Below are positions 1-8,236 of a DNA stretch of 64,000 nucleotides, piece after piece. The notes under the pieces were generated by a model. That model was given only the letters and a program-made list of their open reading frames with translations. It did not search any database and had not been told where the DNA came from. The stretch lies in the NCBI RefSeq assembly GCF_016583785.1, contig NZ_NRRU01000005.1:1-64000 (forward strand), read 5' to 3'. How positions within the stretch are numbered: position 1 is the stretch's first letter; each line of letters opens with the position of its first letter. Source of the DNA: Rubrivivax gelatinosus (GTDB lineage: Bacteria; Pseudomonadota; Gammaproteobacteria; Burkholderiales; Burkholderiaceae_C). Both the position numbers and the translations under genes were made by a program.

Positions 1-437
1 CGGCGTTGTGGGCGGGCGGGCGGCGGCCTTTCGACGCGGAGTCGATGGCGCGGCTGGCGCCTTATCTGGGGTTCGTGCGCGTCGGTGCCGGCAAGCGCCT
101 GATCGTCCAGGACGAGCCGGGCGAGTTCATGATCGTCGTGCTCGAGGGCATGGTGGTCGTCGAACGCCAGGGCGCGGGGGCCAACGCCCGGCTGGCCGAG
201 GTGAGGCCGGGCGACGTGCTCGGCGAGATGTCGCTGCTGGACGCGGGGCCGCGGCTGTCACACTGCCGTACCGCCGAGCCCTGCGTGCTGGCGGTGCTCG
301 AGACGGCGCAGCTGCTGGCGCTGATGAACGACGATGCCCACCTGGCGCTGCTGCTGCTCGCGGCGCTGGCGCGGCGGCTGTCGCTGCGGCTGCGCCAGAC
401 CAGCACGCGGCTGTCGGCCCTGCTGGGCGACGCCTGA
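1..437 (+). CDS. Cyclic nucleotide-binding domain protein (5' truncated by window edge)
   Basis: The reading frame is open to the left edge, so the true start lies outside the window. The visible part is one cyclic nucleotide-binding (CAP_ED) beta-roll: a GEFMIVVLEGMVVVE strand pair, then GDVLGEMSLLDAGPR, which matches the phosphate-binding cassette region (G-E-[LM]-[SA]-L-x-D). A C-terminal helical segment, rich in Leu and Arg, follows. No DNA-binding domain is seen. pilU begins 18 bases downstream. In many betaproteobacteria such a CNB gene sits between pilT and pilU, so pilT probably lies just to the left (inference). Likely role: nucleotide-responsive accessory of type IV pilus retraction. 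Whether it binds cAMP or c-di-GMP cannot be read from the sequence. Confidence 0.85.
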   Translation, partial: ALWAGGRRPFDAESMARLAPYLGFVRVGAGKRLIVQDEPGEFMIVVLEGMVVVERQGAGANARLAEVRPGDVLGEMSLLDAGPRLSHCRTAEPCVLAVLETAQLLALMNDDAHLALLLLAALARRLSLRLRQTSTRLSALLGDA

Positions 438-455
438 TCGATACCGGGAGAACAC

Positions 456-1592
456 ATGGAACGCGACCAGGCCTCGAAGTTCGTCAACGACCTGTTGAGG
501 CTGATGATCACGCGCAGCGGCTCAGACCTGTTCCTGACGGCCGAGTTTCCGCCGGCGATCAAGGTCGACGGCAAGGTCACCAAGGTCTCGCCGCAGCCGC
601 TGACCGGGCAGCACACGCTGCAGCTGGCGCGCGCGGTGATGAACGACAAGCAGGCCGCCGAGTTCGAGCGCACCAAGGAGTGCAACTTCGCGATCAGCCC
701 GCAGGGCGTGGGGCGCTTCCGCGTCAACGCCTTCATGCAGCAGGGCCAGGTCGGGCTGGTGCTGCGCACGATCCCGCAGACGCTGCCGACGATCGACACG
801 CTGGGCCTGCCGAAGGTGCTCAAGGACATCGCGATGTCCAAACGCGGCCTGGTGATCTTCGTCGGCGCCACCGGCTCGGGCAAAAGCACCTCGCTGGCGG
901 CGATGGTGGACTGGCGCAACGAGAACTCCTACGGCCACATCATCACCGTCGAGGACCCGATCGAGTTCGTGCACCCGCACAAGAACTGCATCGTCACGCA
1001 GCGCGAGGTCGGCGTCGACACCGACGGCTGGGAGCAGGCGCTGAAGAACACGCTGCGCCAGGCGCCCGACGTGATCCTGATGGGCGAGATCCGCGACCGC
1101 GAGACCATGGAGCACGCGGTCGCGTTCTCCGAGACCGGCCACCTGTGCATGGCCACGCTGCACGCCAACAGCGCCAACCAGGCGCTGGACCGCATCATCA
1201 ACTTCTTCCCCGAGGAGCGCCGCGGCCAGCTGCTGATGGACCTGTCGCTGAACCTGAAGGCGCTGGTCAGCCAGCGCCTGCTGCCGCGCGAGCAGGGGCG
1301 CGGGCGCATCGCGGCGGTGGAGATCATGCTGAACACGCCGCTGGTCTCGGACATGATCTTCAAGGGCGAGATCGGCGACATCAAGGAGCTGATGAAGCGC
1401 TCGCGCGAGCTCGGCATGCAGACCTTCGACCAGTCGCTGTTCGACCTCTACGAAGCCGGCGCCGTCACCTACGAGGACGCGCTGCGCAACGCCGACTCGC
1501 TCAACGACCTGCGGCTGCAGATCAAGCTCAACAGCAAACGCGCGCGCAACACCGACCTCGCGGCCGGCACCGAGAACATGCGCGTGATCTGA
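456..1592 (+). CDS. pilU: PilU-type type IVa pilus retraction ATPase
   Basis: The 378-residue product has the PilT/PilU secretion-ATPase layout: an N-terminal PAS-like domain (1-100) and a RecA-like ATPase core. Walker A is GATGSGKS at 137-144, the Walker B region VILMGEIRD is at 206-214, and the His-box HLCMATLHANSA starts at 229. The long C-terminal tail after residue 345, ending near NTDLAAGTENMRVI, is longer than in PilT (about 345) and fits PilU (about 380). PilU is an accessory motor that works with PilT at the inner-membrane base of the pilus to depolymerise pilin. The upstream CNB gene supports the pilT-cnb-pilU arrangement. A perfect 18-bp GC palindrome (1595-1612) follows the stop codon. 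Confidence 0.95.
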   Translation: MERDQASKFVNDLLRLMITRSGSDLFLTAEFPPAIKVDGKVTKVSPQPLTGQHTLQLARAVMNDKQAAEFERTKECNFAISPQGVGRFRVNAFMQQGQVGLVLRTIPQTLPTIDTLGLPKVLKDIAMSKRGLVIFVGATGSGKSTSLAAMVDWRNENSYGHIITVEDPIEFVHPHKNCIVTQREVGVDTDGWEQALKNTLRQAPDVILMGEIRDRETMEHAVAFSETGHLCMATLHANSANQALDRIINFFPEERRGQLLMDLSLNLKALVSQRLLPREQGRGRIAAVEIMLNTPLVSDMIFKGEIGDIKELMKRSRELGMQTFDQSLFDLYEAGAVTYEDALRNADSLNDLRLQIKLNSKRARNTDLAAGTENMRVI

Positions 1593-1648
1593 GCGCCGCC
1601 GGCGCCGGCGGCAGAATCGGCCTTCCCCAGCCGAACCGAGAGCCGCCG

Positions 1649-2539
1649 ATGAGCAAGACCTACGACCCGACCCCGCCGCGCACCGTCGCCTTCATCGGCC
1701 TGGGCGTGATGGGCTACCCGATGGCCGGCCACCTGGCACGCGCCGGCCACCGCGTCACGGTCTACAACCGCAGTGCCGCCAAAGCCGCCGCCTGGGTCGC
1801 CGAACACGGTGGCCAGAGCGCACCGACGCCGGCCGCAGCCGCCGCCGGTGCCGAGTTCGTCTTCGCCTGCGTCGGCAACGACGACGACCTGCGTGCCGTC
1901 ACCACCGGCGACGACGGCGCCTTCGCCGGCATGGCGCCGGGCGCGGTCTTCGTCGACCACACCACCGCCTCGGCCGAGGTCGCGCGCGAGCTGCACGGCG
2001 TCGCCGCGGCACGGGGCCTGCACTTCGTCGACGCCCCGGTCTCGGGCGGCCAGGCCGGCGCCGTCAACGGCGTGCTGACGGTGATGTGCGGCGGCGACGA
2101 AGCGCCGTTCGAAGCGATGAAGCCGGTGGCGCTGGCCTTCTCGCGCGCGGTCACGCGCATCGGCGCGAGCGGCGCCGGTCAGCTGGCGAAGATGGTCAAC
2201 CAGGTCGCGATCGCCGGCCTGGTCCAGGGCCTGGCCGAGGCCATCGCCTTCGGCCAGCACGCCGGGCTGGACATGCCGCTGGTGCTCGACGTCATCGGCA
2301 AGGGCGCGGCGCAAAGCTGGCAGCTGGACAACCGCGGCCGCACGATGGTCGAAGGCAAGTTCGACTTCGGCTTCGCCGTCGACTGGATGCGCAAGGACCT
2401 GGGTCTGGTGCTCGACGAAGCGCGGCGCAACGGCGCACGCGTGCCGGTGACGGCGCTCGTCGACCAGTTCTACGCCGACATCCAGCAGCAGGGCGGCCGG
2501 CGCTGGGACACCTCCAGCCTGATCAAGCGGCTGGGGTGA
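1649..2539 (+). CDS. NAD(P)-dependent beta-hydroxyacid dehydrogenase (3-hydroxyisobutyrate dehydrogenase family)
   Basis: The 296-residue product begins with a Rossmann fold carrying GLGVMG at 17-22. The substrate-binding signature DAPVSGG lies at 128-134 and the catalytic lysine is K181 in GQLAKMVNQ. An all-helical C-terminal dimerisation domain follows. Length and motifs match 3-hydroxyisobutyrate, tartronate semialdehyde and related reductases (GarR/MmsB/GlyR1 class); the actual substrate is not resolvable. The ATG at 1649 was chosen over longer in-frame extensions because the Rossmann fold begins immediately after it. It stands alone: pilU is upstream and the next genes are on the other strand. 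A CAGAAT hexamer (1612-1617) could be its -10 box. Confidence 0.9.
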   Translation: MSKTYDPTPPRTVAFIGLGVMGYPMAGHLARAGHRVTVYNRSAAKAAAWVAEHGGQSAPTPAAAAAGAEFVFACVGNDDDLRAVTTGDDGAFAGMAPGAVFVDHTTASAEVARELHGVAAARGLHFVDAPVSGGQAGAVNGVLTVMCGGDEAPFEAMKPVALAFSRAVTRIGASGAGQLAKMVNQVAIAGLVQGLAEAIAFGQHAGLDMPLVLDVIGKGAAQSWQLDNRGRTMVEGKFDFGFAVDWMRKDLGLVLDEARRNGARVPVTALVDQFYADIQQQGGRRWDTSSLIKRLG

Positions 2540-2579
2540 ACGTGAGCAGCGGCGGGCGACCAGCCCGCCGCCGACTGCG

Positions 2580-3230
2580 TCAGCGCGAGCCCGATGCGGG
2601 CGTCGAAGCCTGGGTGGCTTTCTGCAGGTTGGCCAGTTCGGCCTCGGAGATCATCTCGAAGACACGCACGACCTTGTTCACGCCCGAGACCGAACGCGCC
2701 AGGTCGGAGGCGCGCGTCGCTTCGCGTTCGGTGACGCGGCCCATCAGGTAGACGACGGCGCGTTCGGTGGTCACCTTGATCGACGGCGACTGCAGGTCCT
2801 TGGCGTCGACGAAGGTCGCCTTGACCTTGCTCGTCAGGATCGAGTCGTTGGAGCGCGAGCCCAGCGAGCTGTTGCCGGCGACGACGAGCTCGTTCGTGAC
2901 CTGGCGCACGTTCTCGACGCGGCGCACCGCGTTCTCGACGCGCGCGCGGTCCTCTTCGGCCGGCACCTCGCCGGTCAGCAGCACCATGCGGTTGTAGCTG
3001 GTGACGTTGACGTGGCCGAGCGTGGCCAGGTCGCGCACCGCGGACGCGCCCTTGAGCTCGATGGCCTGGTCCTCGACCTGGGCGCCCGAGGTGCGGCGGT
3101 CGATCACCATCAGGCTGCCACCGACCATGGCGCCGCCGACGATCAGCGGCGCGCAGGCCGACAGCGAAGCAGCGGCGGCGCAGGCGGCCAGGGTCAGCGC
3201 CAGCGGGCGCATCACGAAACGAATGTTCAC
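2580..3230 (-). CDS. dolP: Dual BON-domain outer-membrane lipoprotein, DolP (YraP) family
   Basis: The 216-residue product has a lipoprotein signal peptide with lipobox LSAC (23-26) and two BON domains (about 50-115 and 128-195). This is the architecture of E. coli DolP, a phospholipid-binding protein that supports outer-membrane integrity and the BAM machinery. The chosen GTG start (3230-3228) overlaps the TGA stop of the upstream SIS gene as GTGA, implying translational coupling. An ATG at 3212 is an alternative and would leave a shorter signal peptide. The order yraN-like, diaA-like, dolP on one strand with rsmI divergent reproduces the enterobacterial rsmI-(lpoA)-yraN-diaA-dolP neighbourhood without lpoA. 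The tail beyond BON2 is Ala/Ser/Thr rich. Confidence 0.88.
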   Translation of the reverse strand: MNIRFVMRPLALTLAACAAAASLSACAPLIVGGAMVGGSLMVIDRRTSGAQVEDQAIELKGASAVRDLATLGHVNVTSYNRMVLLTGEVPAEEDRARVENAVRRVENVRQVTNELVVAGNSSLGSRSNDSILTSKVKATFVDAKDLQSPSIKVTTERAVVYLMGRVTEREATRASDLARSVSGVNKVVRVFEMISEAELANLQKATQASTPASGSR

Positions 3231-3784
3231 GGGTCCAGTTCTCCCATCAGTTGCAGGTCGATCGCGTCGCACAGGCAGTGCAGCACGAGCAGCTCGAGTT
3301 CGAGCGCGCGGCCGCCGCGGGCGTGCGGGATCGCCACCTTGACGTCGGTTTCGGCGAGCTGCCCGGCGACGGCAGCGGCCGCGGGGCCGGTGCCGGCGGT
3401 CAGGCCCGCCACGGTCATGTCCTTGTCGTGCGCGGCGGCGATGGCGGCGCTCGCGGCGACGCCATCGCCGTCGGCGGGCTCGATCCAGAACAGCACGTCG
3501 CCGGGATGGCCCAGTGCCTGGATCTGCTGCGCCGCGTCGGCACCGAGCACCATCGCCGGCAGCGGCGGGCGTTCACGTTCGTAGCTGCCGACCAGTCGCT
3601 GCGCGAAGTGCAGCGCCAGCGCCGAAGCGGCACCGCCGCCGCCGATCATCAGCTTGCCGCCGGAGGTGACGGCGCCGATCAGCGCGCCGCAGGCTTCGGC
3701 GACCGGGCGCGACAGCGTCTCGGCGGTCTGGTACTTCAGGTCGGCGCTGTCGAAGAATTGTTGCTGAATACGCTGCTCTAGCAT
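3227..3784 (-). CDS. diaA: SIS-domain protein, DiaA-like (phosphoheptose isomerase superfamily)
   Basis: The 185-residue SIS-fold protein aligns by eye with DiaA/GmhA along its length: an N-terminal helix, a GGKLMIGGGG strand-loop, HFAQRLVGSYERERPPLPA, QALGHPGDVLFWI and a C-terminal CLCDAID helix. Two things differ from a working sedoheptulose-7-phosphate isomerase. The CGNGGSAA phosphate loop is replaced by GGGGAASA, and the STSGNS-like sugar-phosphate loop is replaced by IEPADGD. About 20 residues between LPAMVL and QALGH are also missing. GmhA zinc ligands (HxxxE) are not conserved. It is therefore more likely a DiaA-type DnaA-binding factor than an isomerase. Position between yraN and dolP supports diaA. 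The gene ends overlapping the dolP start. Confidence 0.75.
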   Translation of the reverse strand: MLEQRIQQQFFDSADLKYQTAETLSRPVAEACGALIGAVTSGGKLMIGGGGAASALALHFAQRLVGSYERERPPLPAMVLGADAAQQIQALGHPGDVLFWIEPADGDGVAASAAIAAAHDKDMTVAGLTAGTGPAAAAVAGQLAETDVKVAIPHARGGRALELELLVLHCLCDAIDLQLMGELDP

Positions 3785-3800
3785 GGCGCGGCGATCATAA

Positions 3801-3827
3801 GCCCCGGGTCCGGGGCGACCCCGGGGC
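3801..3827. other. GC-rich hairpin between yraN and diaA-like gene
   Basis: GCCCCGG (3801-3807) pairs with CCGGGGC (3821-3827) across a 13-base loop. It lies downstream of yraN's stop and upstream of the diaA-like start. No T-run follows on either strand, so it may be an mRNA processing or stability structure rather than an intrinsic terminator. Confidence 0.4.
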
Positions 3828-3835
3828 GCGCGGGT

Positions 3836-4225
3836 TCAAGCGGCGTCGAACGCCGCCTGCAGCCATTCGATGCGGCCGTCCTCCAGCACGACGACGTCGA
3901 AGCGGCAGGGCGGCGGTGCGCGCCAGCGCATCAGGTAGTGCTGCGCCGCATAGATCAGGCGCGCGCGCTTGGCCGCACCGATGCTGGCGGCGGCACCGCC
4001 GAAGCCGCGTCCGGCGCGCGAGCGCACCTCGACGAAGACCAGCGTGCCGTCGCGGTCGCGCAGGATCAGGTCGACTTCGCCGCCGCGCGCGTGCGGGCCG
4101 CGTGCGACCCGATAATTGCGCTCCAGCAGTGTCAGGCCGCGCGTTTGCAGCCAGGCCAGCGCCCGAGTCTCGGCGGCATCGCCGAGCGCCTTCGTCCCCT
4201 GCCCGCCCGCGCCCTTGAACATCAC
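3836..4225 (-). CDS. yraN: YraN/UPF0102 endonuclease-fold protein
   Basis: The 129-residue protein shows the UPF0102 signature of a restriction-endonuclease-like fold: LGDAAETRALAWL near the N-terminus, ERNYRVARG, then GGEVDLILRD and LVFVEVRSR. The E-x-D and E-V-R positions correspond to the PD-(D/E)XK metal site, with Arg in place of the usual Lys. YraN proteins are small nuclease-like proteins of poorly defined role, often linked to DNA uptake or repair. The start codon region overlaps the divergent rsmI start by about 11 bases, leaving no intergenic promoter space. An ATG at 4222 is an alternative start. Confidence 0.88.
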   Translation of the reverse strand: MMFKGAGGQGTKALGDAAETRALAWLQTRGLTLLERNYRVARGPHARGGEVDLILRDRDGTLVFVEVRSRAGRGFGGAAASIGAAKRARLIYAAQHYLMRWRAPPPCRFDVVVLEDGRIEWLQAAFDAA

Positions 4226-5114
4226 GCCCTCCGCGCTGCTCGCAGCGGCCGCCGCCGCCGCCGGCGGCCAGCAGTTCCCGCCCGGCGCACTCTACGTCGT
4301 CGCCACGCCGATCGGCAATCTCGCCGACCTGACGCTGCGTGCGGTGCACGTGCTTGCCCGCGCCGACGCGGTCGCCTGCGAGGACACGCGTGTCGGCGCG
4401 CAACTGCTGCGCCACCTGGGGCTGGACAAGCCGCTGGTCGCGCTGCACGCCCACAACGAACACGACGCGAGCGCAGGCCTGCTGTCGCGCCTGGCGGCCG
4501 GGCAGGCCGTGGCCTACGTCAGCGACGCCGGCACGCCGGCGGTTTCGGACCCGGGTGCGGTGCTGGTCGCGGCCGCGGCTGCGGCCGGCCACAAGGTGGT
4601 GCCGGTGCCGGGCGCGAGCAGCGCGGTGGCGGCGCTGAGCGTCGCCGGCGACACCGTCGGCACGGGTTTCGAGTTCGTCGGTTTCCTGGCGTCGCGCGGC
4701 GGCGAACGGCGCGAGGCGCTCGCCGCCAGCCTGGCCAAGCACACGACGCAGGTGCTGTTCGAAGCCCCGCACCGCATCGAGGCGCTGGCCCAGGCGCTGG
4801 CCGAAGGCGCGCCCGAGCGCCGGGTCACGCTGTGCCGCGAGCTGACCAAGCAGTTCGAGACCGTCGCGACGATGGCGGCGGCCGAGCTGCCCGGCTGGCT
4901 GGCGGCGGATGCGAACCGCGTGCGGGGGGAGTTCGTGCTGGTGCTGCATGCGCTGGCGACCGTGGCCGAAGAAGCGCTGCCGGCGGCGGCGCTGCATGCA
5001 CTGGAGGTGTTGATGCGCGAGCTGCCGCTGAAGCAGGCCGTCGCGCTCGCCGCCGAGATCAGCGGCGCGCCGCGCAACGCGCTGTACCAGGAGGCCTTGG
5101 CGCGGCGCGGCTGA
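4215..5114 (+). CDS. rsmI: 16S rRNA (cytidine1402-2'-O)-methyltransferase RsmI
   Basis: The product is a SAM-dependent tetrapyrrole-methylase-fold enzyme: LYVVATPIGNLADLTLRA near the N-terminus, CEDTRVGAQLL, YVSDAGTPAVSDPG and VPVPGASSAVAAL, followed by ESPHR-like FEAPHRIEAL and CRELTKQFET. These are the RsmI hallmark blocks. RsmI 2'-O-methylates C1402 in the ribosomal P-site together with RsmH. No ATG lies close to the conserved region; TTG at 4215 gives 299 residues, near the usual 280-300. An upstream ATG at 4116 would bury the start deep inside yraN. The start is therefore uncertain, but the gene is not. Confidence 0.93.
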   Translation: MNITPSALLAAAAAAAGGQQFPPGALYVVATPIGNLADLTLRAVHVLARADAVACEDTRVGAQLLRHLGLDKPLVALHAHNEHDASAGLLSRLAAGQAVAYVSDAGTPAVSDPGAVLVAAAAAAGHKVVPVPGASSAVAALSVAGDTVGTGFEFVGFLASRGGERREALAASLAKHTTQVLFEAPHRIEALAQALAEGAPERRVTLCRELTKQFETVATMAAAELPGWLAADANRVRGEFVLVLHALATVAEEALPAAALHALEVLMRELPLKQAVALAAEISGAPRNALYQEALARRG

Positions 5115-5119
5115 AGGTC

Positions 5120-5344
5120 TTACTTCGCGACCGCTTCCGAAGCTGCGGCAGCCGGCGTGGCGGCCTTGGCCTTGGTGGCCTTGTGCTTGGCGGCATGCTT
5201 GGCCGGCTTGGCAGGGGCGGAGGCGGTGGCGGCAGCCGGTTCCGGGGTCGCGGCGGGCGCGGCCGGGGCAGCGGTCTGGGCGAACGCACCGGCGGCGGCA
5301 AGCGTCAGACCGGCAGCAGCAAGCAGGGTGCGAATCGAGGTCAT
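5120..5344 (-). CDS. Small secreted Ala/Pro/Lys-rich protein
   Basis: The 74-residue product has a clear signal peptide: a basic start (MTSIR), a hydrophobic Ala/Leu core and a likely AFA|Q cleavage near residue 22. The mature part is low-complexity, Ala/Pro/Thr in its first half then Lys/His-rich (KPAKHAAKHKATKAKAA), resembling histone H1-type tails. Similar short Lys/Ala proteins are common in Burkholderiales with no assigned role. An AAAGGAA ribosome-binding site precedes the ATG by about 6 bases. It is convergent with rsmI (5-base gap) and divergent from tldD. I cannot assign a function. Confidence 0.75.
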   Translation of the reverse strand: MTSIRTLLAAAGLTLAAAGAFAQTAAPAAPAATPEPAAATASAPAKPAKHAAKHKATKAKAATPAAAASEAVAK

Positions 5345-5434
5345 TCAGTGTTCCTTTGAGGTTCGCGGTGGGCCAACATGGCCTCCGCCCTCAGAACAAC
5401 GCGCCGGCCCAGACCGCTGCGCACCGCAGTTTGG

Positions 5435-5448
5435 TTACTGGGCCGTAA
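5435..5448. promoter_or_regulatory. Candidate regulator site TTAC-N6-GTAA
   Basis: A short inverted repeat, TTACTGGGCCGTAA, sits in the divergent region between the small secreted protein gene and tldD, about 90 bases from the former's start. It resembles two-component or TetR-type half-sites. Which gene it serves, and whether it is used, is unknown. Confidence 0.3.
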
Positions 5449-5495
5449 AGAAACGTGAAGCGCCATCGGCCCGCGAGGGGGTACGGGGCGACTTC

Positions 5496-5501
5496 TACAA
5501 T
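5496..5501 (+). promoter_or_regulatory. Probable -10 element of tldD
   Basis: TACAAT lies 25 bases before the tldD ATG (5527) in otherwise GC-rich sequence and matches the sigma-70 -10 consensus at five of six positions. No strong -35 box is visible at the expected spacing. Confidence 0.5.
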
Positions 5502-5526
5502 TTCCCCATCCACGACAAGGCAGCCG

Positions 5527-6990
5527 ATGATCACTCGCGAACCCACCCTCGAACGCCTGGCGATCGCGCAGTCCTCGCTGCTCGAACCCGCCGGCATCAG
5601 CGAAACGACGCTGGCGCGTGCGCTGGCGACGATCCGCGAGCACCGCGTCGACGACGCCGACCTGTACTTCCAGACCACGCGCCACGAAGGCTGGAGCCTG
5701 GAGGAAGGCATCGTCAAGGGCGGCAGCTTCAGCATCGACCAGGGTGTCGGCGTGCGCGCCGTCGCCGGCGAGAAGACCGCCTTCGCCTACAGCGACGACC
5801 TGTCCGAAGCCGCGCTGCTGGACGCCGCACGCACCGTGCGCACGATCGCCGCGGCCGGCCAGAACAAACGCGTCAAGCTCGCGCGCGCGCCGCGCATCGC
5901 CGTCAGCCGCGCGCTGTATGCGCCGATGGACCCGATCGCGACGCTGGACAGCGCGCAGAAGGTGGCGCTGCTCGAACGCATCGAGAAGCTGGCGCGTGCC
6001 AAGGACCCGCGGGTCGTCCAGGTGATGGCCGGCCTGGCGGCCGAGTACGACCTGATCTTCGTCGCACGCGCCGACGGCACACGCGCCGCCGACGTGCGCC
6101 CGCTGGTGCGGCTGTCGATCACCGTGATCGCCGAACAGGACGGCCGGCGCGAAGTCGGCAGCGGCGGCGGCGGCGGGCGTTTCGGCCTGGGCTACTTCAG
6201 CGACAAGGTGCTGGAGGAGTACGCGCAGCAGGCGGTCAACGCTGCGCTGACCAACCTCGAGAGCCGGCCGGTGCCGGCCGGCGAAATGACCGTCGTGCTC
6301 GGCCCGGGCTGGCCCGGCGTGCTGCTGCACGAGGCCGTCGGCCACGGGCTGGAGGGCGACTTCAACCGCAAGGGTTCGAGCGCGTTCTCGGGCCGGCTGG
6401 GCCAGCGTGTCGCCGCCGCTGGCGTCACCGTGCTCGACGACGGCACTCTGCCCGACCGCCGCGGCTCGCTCAACGTCGACGACGAAGGCGTGGCCTCGCA
6501 GCGCAACGTGCTGATCGAGGACGGCATCCTCGTCGGCTACATCCAGGACAGCCTGAACGCGCGCCTGATGGGCGTGAAGCCCACCGGCAACGGCCGCCGC
6601 GAAAGCTACGCCCACCTGCCGATGCCGCGCATGACCAACACCTACATGCTGGCCGGCGACAAGACGCGCGACGAGATCGTCGCGTCGATGAAGCGCGGCC
6701 TGTATGCGACCAACTTCGGCGGCGGCCAGGTCGACATCACCAGCGGCAAGTTCGTGTTCTCGGCGAGCGAGGCCTTCTGGGTCGAGAAGGGCAAGATCCA
6801 GTACCCGGTCAAGGGCGCGACCATCATCGGCAGCGGGCCGGAGGCGCTCAAGCGCGTCAGCATGATCGGCAACGACCTCGAACTCGACACCGGCGTCGGC
6901 ACCTGCGGCAAGGAAGGCCAGAGCGTGCCGGTAGGCGTGGGCCAGCCGACGCTGCGCATCGAACGCCTGACCGTCGGGGGTACCGCCTGA
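5527..6990 (+). CDS. tldD: Metalloprotease TldD
   Basis: The 487-residue product matches TldD (E. coli 481). It carries the metalloprotease motif HEAVGH at 268-273 in LLHEAVGHGLEGDFNRKG, and the family's C-terminal GGGQVDITSG and GTCGKEGQSVPVG blocks. With PmbA/TldE, TldD forms a heterodimeric zinc protease that degrades unfolded peptides (for example CcdA, and leader peptides of modified peptides). pmbA is not in this window. The ATG at 5527 follows TACAAT and starts where family members start; the frame extends upstream without support. The stop overlaps the next gene's ATG by one base (TGATG), so the threonine deaminase is co-transcribed. Confidence 0.95.
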   Translation: MITREPTLERLAIAQSSLLEPAGISETTLARALATIREHRVDDADLYFQTTRHEGWSLEEGIVKGGSFSIDQGVGVRAVAGEKTAFAYSDDLSEAALLDAARTVRTIAAAGQNKRVKLARAPRIAVSRALYAPMDPIATLDSAQKVALLERIEKLARAKDPRVVQVMAGLAAEYDLIFVARADGTRAADVRPLVRLSITVIAEQDGRREVGSGGGGGRFGLGYFSDKVLEEYAQQAVNAALTNLESRPVPAGEMTVVLGPGWPGVLLHEAVGHGLEGDFNRKGSSAFSGRLGQRVAAAGVTVLDDGTLPDRRGSLNVDDEGVASQRNVLIEDGILVGYIQDSLNARLMGVKPTGNGRRESYAHLPMPRMTNTYMLAGDKTRDEIVASMKRGLYATNFGGGQVDITSGKFVFSASEAFWVEKGKIQYPVKGATIIGSGPEALKRVSMIGNDLELDTGVGTCGKEGQSVPVGVGQPTLRIERLTVGGTA

Positions 6991-8192
6991 TGGCCGCCGT
7001 CGAATACGCCGACATCGAAGCCGCCGCCGGCCGCCTGGCCGGCCACGTGCTGGACACGCCCTGCGTCGAGAGCCGCACGATCGGCCAGATCATCGGCGCG
7101 CAGGTCTTCCTGAAGTTCGAGAACCTGCAGTTCACCGCTTCGTTCAAGGAACGCGGTGCGCTGAACAAGCTGCTGGCGCTGGCCAAACAAGGCGTCGCCG
7201 GCGTCGTCGCCGCGTCCGCCGGCAACCACGCGCAAGGCGTCGCGCACCACGCGCAGCGCCTGGGGCTGCGCGCCGTCATCGTGATGCCGGTGCACACGCC
7301 GACGGTGAAGGTCGAGCGCACGCTGGGTTTCGGTGCCGAAGTGGTGCTGCACGGCGAGAGCTTCGACGAGGCGCGCGATCGTGCGCTGGCGATCGCCGAA
7401 GAGCAGAAGCTGGCTTTCGTGCACCCCTTCGACGACCCGCTGGTCATCGCCGGCCAGGGCACGATAGGCCTGGAGATGCTGCGCGCCCAGCCCGAGCTGG
7501 ACACGCTGGTGATCGCCGTCGGCGGCGGCGGGCTGATCAGCGGCATCGCCACCGCGGTGCGCGCCGTGCGTCCTGACATCCGCATCATCGGCGTGCAGAC
7601 CGCGCGTTTCCCAGCGATGGTCAACGCGGTCAAGGGAACGCAGCACCCGCAGGGGCTGACGACGATCGCCGAAGGCATCGCCGTCGGCCAGCCGGGCGAG
7701 ATCACGCGTGCGCTGATCGCCGAGCGTGTCGACGACCTGGTGCTGGTCGACGAAGGCGACATCGAGCAGGCGATCGTGATGCTGCTCGAGATCGAGAAGA
7801 CGCTGGTCGAAGGCGCCGGCGCCGCCGGGCTGGCGGCGCTGCTGAAGGAGCCCGAGCGCTACGCCGGGCGCAAGGTCGGCCTGGTGCTCTGCGGCGGCAA
7901 CATCGACCCGATGCTGCTGTCGGCCATCATCGGCCGCGGCATGGTGCGCGCCGGGCGCCTGGCGCGCATCCGCGTCGGCGCACGCGACACGCCGGGCGTG
8001 CTGGCCAAGATCACCTCGGTCGTCGCCCAGGCCGGCGCCAACATCGACGAGGTCCACCACCAGCGTGCGTTCTCGACGCTGTCGGCGCAGAACGTCGAGG
8101 TCGAGCTGGTGCTGCAGACACGCAACCCGCGCCATGTCGCCGACGTCGTCGCTGCGTTGCAAACGGCCGGTTTCGGCGCCCAGGCTTACTGA
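6990..8192 (+). CDS. ilvA: Threonine ammonia-lyase (biodegradative-size, with C-terminal ACT domain)
   Basis: The 400-residue product is a fold-type II PLP enzyme. The PLP lysine is K53 in TASFKERGA, the Gly-rich phosphate loop is GGGGLISGIA, and a C-terminal ACT-like domain (about 325-400, from RIRVGARDTPGVL) follows. It converts threonine to 2-oxobutyrate and ammonia, the entry to isoleucine synthesis. At 400 residues with one ACT it is the short class, not the 500-residue E. coli IlvA with two ACT-like domains, so regulation by isoleucine is likely but may differ. It overlaps tldD by one base. aroG lies downstream behind its own leader. Confidence 0.92.
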   Translation: MAAVEYADIEAAAGRLAGHVLDTPCVESRTIGQIIGAQVFLKFENLQFTASFKERGALNKLLALAKQGVAGVVAASAGNHAQGVAHHAQRLGLRAVIVMPVHTPTVKVERTLGFGAEVVLHGESFDEARDRALAIAEEQKLAFVHPFDDPLVIAGQGTIGLEMLRAQPELDTLVIAVGGGGLISGIATAVRAVRPDIRIIGVQTARFPAMVNAVKGTQHPQGLTTIAEGIAVGQPGEITRALIAERVDDLVLVDEGDIEQAIVMLLEIEKTLVEGAGAAGLAALLKEPERYAGRKVGLVLCGGNIDPMLLSAIIGRGMVRAGRLARIRVGARDTPGVLAKITSVVAQAGANIDEVHHQRAFSTLSAQNVEVELVLQTRNPRHVADVVAALQTAGFGAQAY

Positions 8193-8222
8193 GGCGTCAG
8201 CGCAGCGTCAAAACAGGCGTGC

Positions 8223-8228
8223 TACATT
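8223..8228 (+). promoter_or_regulatory. Probable -10 element for the aroG leader transcript
   Basis: TACATT lies 8 bases before the ATG of the Phe-rich leader peptide. No Shine-Dalgarno sequence separates them, so the transcript may start at or next to the leader ATG. The -35 region is unclear. Confidence 0.4.
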
Positions 8229-8236
8229 CGACCCCG

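Noticed and set aside
1595-1612. Perfect 18-bp GC palindrome after pilU as an intrinsic terminator
   Set aside because: No T-run and almost no loop; it may be a chance GC palindrome or a processing site, so I did not list it as a terminator.
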